Of a stretch of DNA of 27,356 nt, positions 20,890 to 27,356 are shown piece after piece; position 1 is the first letter of the stretch, and each line of letters starts with the position of its first letter. Both the position numbers and the translations under genes were made by a program. The notes under the pieces were generated by a model that had not been told where the DNA came from, ran no database searches, and saw only the letters and a list, made by a program, of their open reading frames with translations. This stretch comes from Saccoglossus kowalevskii (Eukaryota > Hemichordata > Enteropneusta > Harrimaniidae). The stretch is taken from assembly GCF_000003605.2 (NCBI RefSeq), contig NW_003126420.1, positions 1-27,356 of the forward strand. Direction: 5' to 3'.

Positions 20890-21452
20890 AGGGGTCATAG
20901 AGATTGAGGGGTAATAGAGATTGAGGGGTAATAGAGATTGAGGGGAGTATAGGCAGATGTGCAGTAGACATTGAGGGGTAATAGATATTGAGGGGTAATA
21001 GAGATTGAGGGGAGTATAGGCTGATGTGCAGTAGATATTGAGGGGTAATAGACGTTGAGTGGTAATAGAGATTGAGGGGTAATAGAGATTGAGGGGTAAT
21101 AGAGATTGAGGGGAGTATAGGCTGATGTGCAGTAGATGTTGAGGGTAACAGATATTGAGGGTAACAGATATTGAGGGGTAATAGAGATTGAGGGGGGTAT
21201 AGGCTGATGTGCAGTAGATGTTGAGGGATAATAGAGATTGAGGGGAGTATAGACTGATGTGCAGTAGATGTTGAGGGGTAATAGATATTGAGGGGTAATA
21301 GATATTGAGGGGAGTATAAGCTGATGTGCAGTAGACGTTGAGGGGTAATAGACATTGAGGGGTAATAGATATTGAGGGGAGTATAAGCTGATGTGCAGTA
21401 GACGTTGAGGGGTAATAGACATTGAGGGGTAATAGAGATTGAGGGGTAATAG
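20890..21452. repeat. array segment duplicated at 24451-25013 (offset 3561)
   Basis: GACGTTGAGTGGTAATAG, the TTGAGGGATAATAG variant (21221 and 24782) and a six-G B unit (21192 and 24753) occur in the same order at a constant offset of 3561. The match stops where 25014 onward reads TATTCTGAGG. Confidence 0.8.
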
Positions 21453-21670
21453 AGATTGAAGGGAGTATAGGCTGATGTGCAGTAGACGTTGAGGGTAACA
21501 GATATTGAGTGTAACAGATATTGAGGGGTAATATAGATTGAGGGGAGTATAGGCTGATGTGCAGTAGAAGTTGAGGGGTAATAGATATTGAGGGGTAATT
21601 GATATTGAGGGGAGTATAAGCTGATGTGCAGTAGACGTTGAGGGGTAATAGACATTGAGGGGTAATAGAG

Positions 21671-22870
21671 ATTGAGGGGTAATAGAGATTGAAGGGAGTA
21701 TAGGCTGATGTGCAGTAGACGTTGAGGGGTAATAGAGATTGAGGGGTAATAGAGATTGAGAGGAGTATAGGCTGATATGCAGTAGACATTGAGGGGTACC
21801 AGATATTGAGGGGTAATAGATATTGAGGGGTAATAGAGATTGAGAGGAGTATAGGCTGATGTGCAGTAGACGTTGAGGGGTAATAGAGATTGAGGGCTAA
21901 TAGATATTGAGGGGTAATAGAGATTAGGGGAGTATAGGGAGATGTGCAGTAGAGATTGAGGAGTAATAGATATTGAGGGGTAATAGAGATTGAGGGGAGT
22001 ATAGGGTGATGTGCAGTAGACATTGAGGGGTAATAGAGATTGAGGGGTAATAGAGATTGAGGGGAGTATAGGCTGATGGGCAGTAGATGTTGAGGGGTAA
22101 TAGATATTGAGGGGTAATAGAGATTGAGGGGAGTACAGGCTGATGTGCAGTAGACATTGAGGGGTAATAGATATTGAGGGGTAATAGATATTGAGGGGAG
22201 TACAGGCTGATGTGCAGTAGACATTGAGGGGTAATAGATATTGAGGGGTAATAGATATTGAGGGGTAATAGAGATTGAGGGGAGTATAGGCTGATGTGCA
22301 GTAGATATTGAGGGGTAATAGACGTTGAGGGGTAATAGAGATTGAGGGGTAATAGAGATTGAGGGGTAATAGAGATTGAGGGGAGTATAGGCTGATGTGC
22401 AGTAGATGTTGAGGGTAACAGATATTGAGGGGTAATAGATATTGAGGGGTAATAGATATTGAGGGGTAATAGATATTGAGGGGTAATAGATATTGAGGGG
22501 TAATAGATATTGAGGGGTAATAGAGATTGAGGGAAGTACAGGCTGATGTGCAGTAGACATTGAGGGGTAATAGATATTGAGGGGTAATAGATATTGAGGG
22601 GTAATATAGATTGAGGGGAGTATAGGCTGATGTGCAGTAGATATTGAGGGGTAATAGACGTTGAGGGGTAATAGAGATTGAGGGGTAATAGAGATTGAGG
22701 GGTAATAGAGATTGAGGGGAGTATAGGCAGATGTGCAGTAGACATTGAGGGTATAGATATTGAGGGTAATAGAGATTGAGGGGAGTATAGGCTGATGTGC
22801 AGTAGATATTGAGGGGTAATTGACGTTGAGGGGTAATAGAGATTGAGGGGTAATAGAGATGAGGGTATAG
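21671..22870. repeat. array segment duplicated at 23272-24470 (offset 1601-1602)
   Basis: GGTACCAGATATTG (21795 and 23396), the GATGGGCAGTAGATG B variant (22075 and 23677), AGGGAAGTACAGG (22531 and 24133) and GGTAATTGACGTT near the end are shared in order. The offset moves from 1601 to 1602 because the first copy lacks one G near 21915 (GAGATTAGGGG). Confidence 0.82.
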
Positions 22871-25017
22871 AGATGAGGGTAATAGAGATTGAGGGGAGTA
22901 TAGGCAGATGTGCAGTAGACATTGAGGGGTAATAGATATTGAGGGGTAATAGATATTGAGGGGTAATAGAGATTGAGGGGAGTATAGGCTGATGTGCAGT
23001 AGATATTGAGGGGTAATAGACGTTGAGGGGTAATAGAGATTGAGGGGTAATAGAGATTGAGGGGTAATAGAGATTGAGGGGAGTATAGGCTGATGTGCAG
23101 TAGTTGTTGAGGGTAACAGATATTGAGGGTAACAGATATTGAGGGGTAATAGAGATTGAGGGGAGTATAGACTGATGTGCAGTAGATGTTGAGGGGTAAT
23201 AGATATTGAGGGGTAATAGATATTGAGGGGAGTATAAGCTGATGTGCAGTAGACGTTGAGGGGTAATAGACATTGAGGGGTAATAGAGATTGAAGGGAAT
23301 ATAGGCTGATGTGCAGTAGACGTTGAGGGGTAATAGAGATTGAGGGGTAATAGAGATTGAGAGGAGTATAGGCTGATATGCAGTAGACATTGAGGGGTAC
23401 CAGATATTGAGGGGTAATAGATATTGAGGGGTAATAGAGATTGAGAGGAGTATAGGCTGATGTGCAGTAGACGTTGAGGGGTAATAGAGATTGAGGGCTA
23501 ATAGATATTGAGGGGTAATAGAGATTGAGGGGAGTATAGGGAGATGTGCAGTAGAGATTGAGGAGTAATAGATATTGAGGGGTAATAGAGATTGAGGGGA
23601 GTATAGGGTGATGTGCAGTAGACATTGATTGGTAATAGAGATTGAGGGGTAATAGAGATTGAGGGGAGTATAGGCTGATGGGCAGTAGATGTTGAGGGGT
23701 AATAGATATTGAGGGGTAATAGAGATTGAGGGGAGTACAGGCTGATGTGCAGTAGACATTGAGGGGTAATAGATATTGAGGGGTAATAGATATTGAGGGG
23801 AGTACAGGCTGATGTGCAGTAGACATTGAGGGGTAATAGATATTGAGGGGTAATAGATATTGAGGGGTAATAGAGATTGAGGGGAGTATAGGCTGATGTG
23901 CAGTAGATATTGAGGGGTAATAGACGTTGAGGGGTAATAGAGATTGAGGGGTAATAGAGATTGAGGGGTAATAGAGATTGAGGGGAGTATAGGCTGATGT
24001 GCAGTAGATGTTGAGGGTAACAGATATTGAGGGGTAATAGATATTGAGGGGTAATAGATATTGAGGGGTAATAGATATTGAGGGGTAATAGATATTGAGG
24101 GGTAATAGATATTGAGGGGTAATAGAGATTGAGGGAAGTACAGGCTGATGTGCAGTAGACATTGAGGGGTAATAGATATTGAGGGGTAATAGATATTGAG
24201 GGGTAATATAGATTGAGGGGAGTATAGGCTGATGTGCAGTAGATATTGAGGGGTAATAGACGTTGAGGGGTAATAGAGATTGAGGGGTAATAGAGATTGA
24301 GGGGTAATAGAGATTGAGGGGAGTATAGGCAGATGTGCAGTAGACATTGAGGGGTAATAGATATTGAGGGGTAATAGAGATTGAGGGGAGTATAGGCTGT
24401 TGTGCAGTATATATTGAGGGGTAATTGACGTTAAGGGGTAATAGAGATTGAGGGGTAATAGAGATTGAGGGGTAATAGAGATTGAGGGGTAATAGAGATT
24501 GAGGGGAGTATAGGCAGATGTGCAGTAGACATTGAGGGGTAATAGATATTGAGGGGTAATAGAGATTGAGGGGAGTATAGGCTGATGTGCAGTAGATATT
24601 GAGGGGTAATAGACGTTGAGTGGTAATAGAGATTGAGGGGTAATAGAGATTGAGGGGTAATAGAGATTGAGGGGAGTATAGGCTGATGTGCAGTAGATGT
24701 TGAGGGTAACAGATATTGAGGGTAACAGATATTGAGGGGTAATAGAGATTGAGGGGGGTATAGGCTGATGTGCAGTAGATGTTGAGGGATAATAGAGATT
24801 GAGGGGAGTATAGACTGATGTGCAGTAGATGTTGAGGGGTAATAGATATTGAGGGGTAATAGATATTGAGGGGAGTATAAGCTGATGTGCAGTAGACGTT
24901 GAGGGGTAATAGACATTGAGGGGTAATAGATATTGAGGGGAGTATAAGCTGATGTGCAGTAGACGTTGAGGGGTAATAGACATTGAGGGGTAATAGAGAT
25001 TGAGGGGTAATATATTC

Positions 25018-26215
25018 TGAGGGGCAATAGACATTGAGGGGTAATAGAGATTGAGGGATATTCAGGATGAAGTGCAGTATACATTGAGGGGTAATAGATA
25101 TTGAGGGGTAATAGATATTGAGGGGTAATATAGATTGAGGGGAGTATAGGATGATGTGCAGTAGATATTGAGGGGTAATAGACGATGAGGGGTAATAGAG
25201 ATTGAGGGGTAATAGAGATTAAGGGGTAATAGAGATTGAGGGGAGTATAGGCAGATGTGCAGTAGACATTGAGGGGTAATAGATATTGAGGGGTAATAGA
25301 GATGAGGGGAGTACAGGCTGATGTGCAGTAGACAGTGAGGGGTAATAGATATTGAGGGGTAATAGATATTGAGGGGTAATAGAGATTGAGGGGAGTATAG
25401 GCTGATGTGCAGTAGATATTGAGGGGTAATAGACGTTGAGGGGTAATAGAGATTGAGGGGTAATAGAGATTGAGGGGTAATAGAGATTGAGGGGAGTATA
25501 GGCTGATGTGCAGTAGATGTTGAGGGTAACAGATATTGAGGGGTAATAGATATTGAGGGGTAATAGATATTGAGGGGTAATAGATATTGAGGGGTAATAG
25601 ATATTGAGGGGTAATAGATATTGAGGGGTAATAGAGATTGAGGGAAATACAAGCTGATGTGCAGTACACGTTGAGGGGCAATAGACATTGAGGGGTAATA
25701 GATATTGAGGGGTAATATATATTGAGGGGAGTATAGGCTGATGTGCAGTATATACTGAGGGGCAATAGACGTTGAGGGGTAATAGACATTGAGGGGTAAT
25801 AGAGATTGAGGGGTAATAGAGATTGAGGGGAGTATAAGCTGATGTGCAGTATACATTGAGGGGCAATAGACATTGAGGGGTAATAGAGATTGAGGGGAGT
25901 ATAAGCTGGTGTGCAGTATATACTGAGGGGCAATTGACGTTGAGGGGTAATAGACATTGAGGGGTAATAGAGATTGAGGGGTAATAGAGATTGAGGGGTA
26001 ATAGAGATTGAGGGGAGTATAAGCAGATGTGCAGTATACATTGATGGGCAATAGACATTGAGGGGTAATAGATATTGAGGGGAATATAAGCTGATGTGCA
26101 GTATATATTGATGGGCAATAGACGTTGAGTGCTAATAGACATTGAGGGGTAATAGAGATTGAGGGTAATACAGATTGAGGGGAGTATAAGCTGATGGGCA
26201 GTAGACATTGAGGGG
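25018..26215. repeat. array domain with its own unit variants
   Basis: Within this stretch many units carry GGGGCAATAGAC instead of GGGGTAATAGAC, and many B units end CAGTATACA or CAGTATATA instead of CAGTAGACA. These variants are rare elsewhere in the array, so this block appears to have been homogenised locally. Confidence 0.7.
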
Positions 26216-27119
26216 TAATAGATATTGAGGGGTAATAGATATTGAGGGGAGTACAGGCTGATGTGCAGTAGACATTGAGGGGTAATAGATATTGAGGGGT
26301 AATAGATATTGAGGGGTAATAGATATTGAGGGGAGTATAGGCTGATGTGCAGTAGATATTGAGGGGTAATAGACGTTGAGGGGTAATAGAGATTGAGGGG
26401 TAATAGAGATTGAGGGGTAATAGAGATTGAGGGGAGTATAGGCTGATGTGCAGTAGATGTTGAGGGTAACAGATATTGAGGGGTAACAGATATTGAGGGG
26501 TAATAGATATTGAGGGGTAATAGATATTGAGGGGTAATAGATATTGAGGGGTAATAGATAATGAGGGGTAATAGATATTGAGGGGTAATAGAGATTGAGG
26601 GAAGTACAGGCTGATGTGCAGTAGACATTGAGGGGTAATAGATATTGAGGGGTAATAGATATTGAGGGGTAATATAGATTGAGGGGAGTATAGGCTGATG
26701 TGCAGTAGATATTGAGGGGTAATAGACGTTGAGGGGTAATAGAGATTGAGGGGTAATAGAGATTAAGGGGTAATAGAGATTGAGGGGAGTATAGGCAGAT
26801 GTGCAGTAGACATTGAGGGGTAATAGATATTGAGGGGTAATAGAGATTGAGGGGAGTATAGGCTGTTGTGCAGTAGATATTGAGGGGTAATAGACGTTAA
26901 GGGGTAATAGAGATTGAGGGGTAATAGAGATTGAGGGGTAATATAGATTGAGGGGTAATAGAGATTGAGGGGAGTATAGGCAGATGTGCAGTAGACATTG
27001 AGGGGTAATAGATATTGAGGGGTAATAGAGATTGAGGGGAGTATAGGCTGATGTGCAGTAGATATTGAGGGGTAATAGACGTTGAGGGGTAATAGATATT
27101 GAGGGGTAATAAAGATTGA

Positions 27120-27356
27120 GGGGCAACAAAGATTCAGGGGAGTATAGGCTGATGTGCACTAAATGTTGAGGCTAACCCATATTGAGGGTAACACATCTTG
27201 ACGGGTAACCCCCATTGAGGGGCGTATAGGCTGATGTGCAGTACATGTTGAACGATCCTACACATTGAGGGCAGTATCCACTGATGTGCAGTAGACGTTG
27301 AGGGGTAATACATATTGAGGGGTACTCCATATTGAGGGGAGTATCAGCTGATGTGC
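27120..27356. repeat. abruptly diverged units at the right edge
   Basis: From about 27120 units carry many substitutions, mostly toward C or A (AACCCATATTG, AACCCCCATTG, GATCCTACACATTG, AGTATCCACTG), while 27000-27110 is close to consensus. The A-run and B-unit order is still recognisable. It could be the decayed margin of the array or low-quality sequence. Confidence 0.75.

Larger units (their letters stand above)
15564..27356. repeat. 17-bp/33-bp G-rich minisatellite with nested higher-order structure, continuing past the window
   Basis: Unit A is TTGAGGGGTAATAGAGA and its GATA and GACG/GACA variants (17 bp). Unit B is 33 bp: TTGAGGGGAGTATAGGC joined to TGATGTGCAGTAGACG. The array is runs of one to six or more A units, each run closed by one B, so B recurs roughly every 67-135 bp. 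The 16-bp second half of B aligns to A with one missing base, so B looks like a diverged A dimer. The A unit has no C on the plus strand. On the minus strand all three frames are open, giving a 17-residue cyclic peptide (SISITPQSLLPLNLYYP) whatever the frame. Larger segments are duplicated within it. It sits in the same transcription unit as CTC1 if upstream exons lie to the right. Confidence 0.95.

Noticed and set aside
15867-27159. Minus-strand open frames of 1380, 1147, 1113, 1036, 956 and 646 codons as repeat-protein genes
   Set aside because: They overlap each other in all three frames and encode the same cyclic peptide because the 17-bp unit has no stop on this strand. There is no start context, no non-repeat domain, and no sign that one frame is favoured.
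15564-27356. Telomere or interstitial telomeric repeat
   Set aside because: The unit is 17/33 bp, not a 5-8-bp telomeric unit, and TTGAGGGG is interrupted by TAATAGAGA in every unit. It is a minisatellite, with only a local resemblance.

Overview
The window is animal nuclear DNA, most likely from a marine invertebrate. The evidence is an intron-rich gene with GT-AG splice sites, AT-rich introns full of minisatellites, and small non-autonomous DNA transposons. Nothing in it looks bacterial or viral. The phylum cannot be fixed from this sequence.

The only gene I can support is on the minus strand: the central part of CTC1, the large subunit of the telomere CST complex (CTC1-STN1-TEN1). Sixteen exons can be read between 15086 and 776. 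All but one junction have clear splice sites in matching phase, and the conserved blocks come in the same order as in vertebrate CTC1. The start of the protein lies beyond the right edge, upstream of or inside the large repeat array. The C-terminal part lies beyond the left edge.

Layout from left to right: 1-770, a 37-bp minisatellite abutting a splice donor; 776-2137, two long CTC1 exons; 2505-3930, a transposon-like element with 24-bp terminal inverted repeats and a TA duplication; 4017-4196, an exon; 4395-4800, a diverged tandem repeat of about 130-142 bp; 5155-5314, an exon; 5560-6285, a 24/48-bp minisatellite; 6302-7041, three exons; 7405-9405, a tandem duplication of one 61-nt exon together with its 48-bp minisatellite; 9424-10166, two exons; 10740-12425, an intronic inverted-repeat pair (138-bp arms) that may bound an inserted element; 12844-15086, five exons; 15290-15406, a 117-bp MITE; 15564 to the right edge, almost 11.8 kb of a 17-bp/33-bp G-rich minisatellite with nested higher-order structure.

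The very long minus-strand open frames (over 1,000 codons) in the large array are a consequence of a stop-free 17-bp unit and are not treated as genes. The observations most worth following are the duplicated, phase-asymmetric CTC1 exon, which can only be used one copy at a time; the large frame-invariant array; the inverted-repeat pair in the CTC1 pre-mRNA; and minisatellites that start within a few bases of splice sites in three introns of the same gene.
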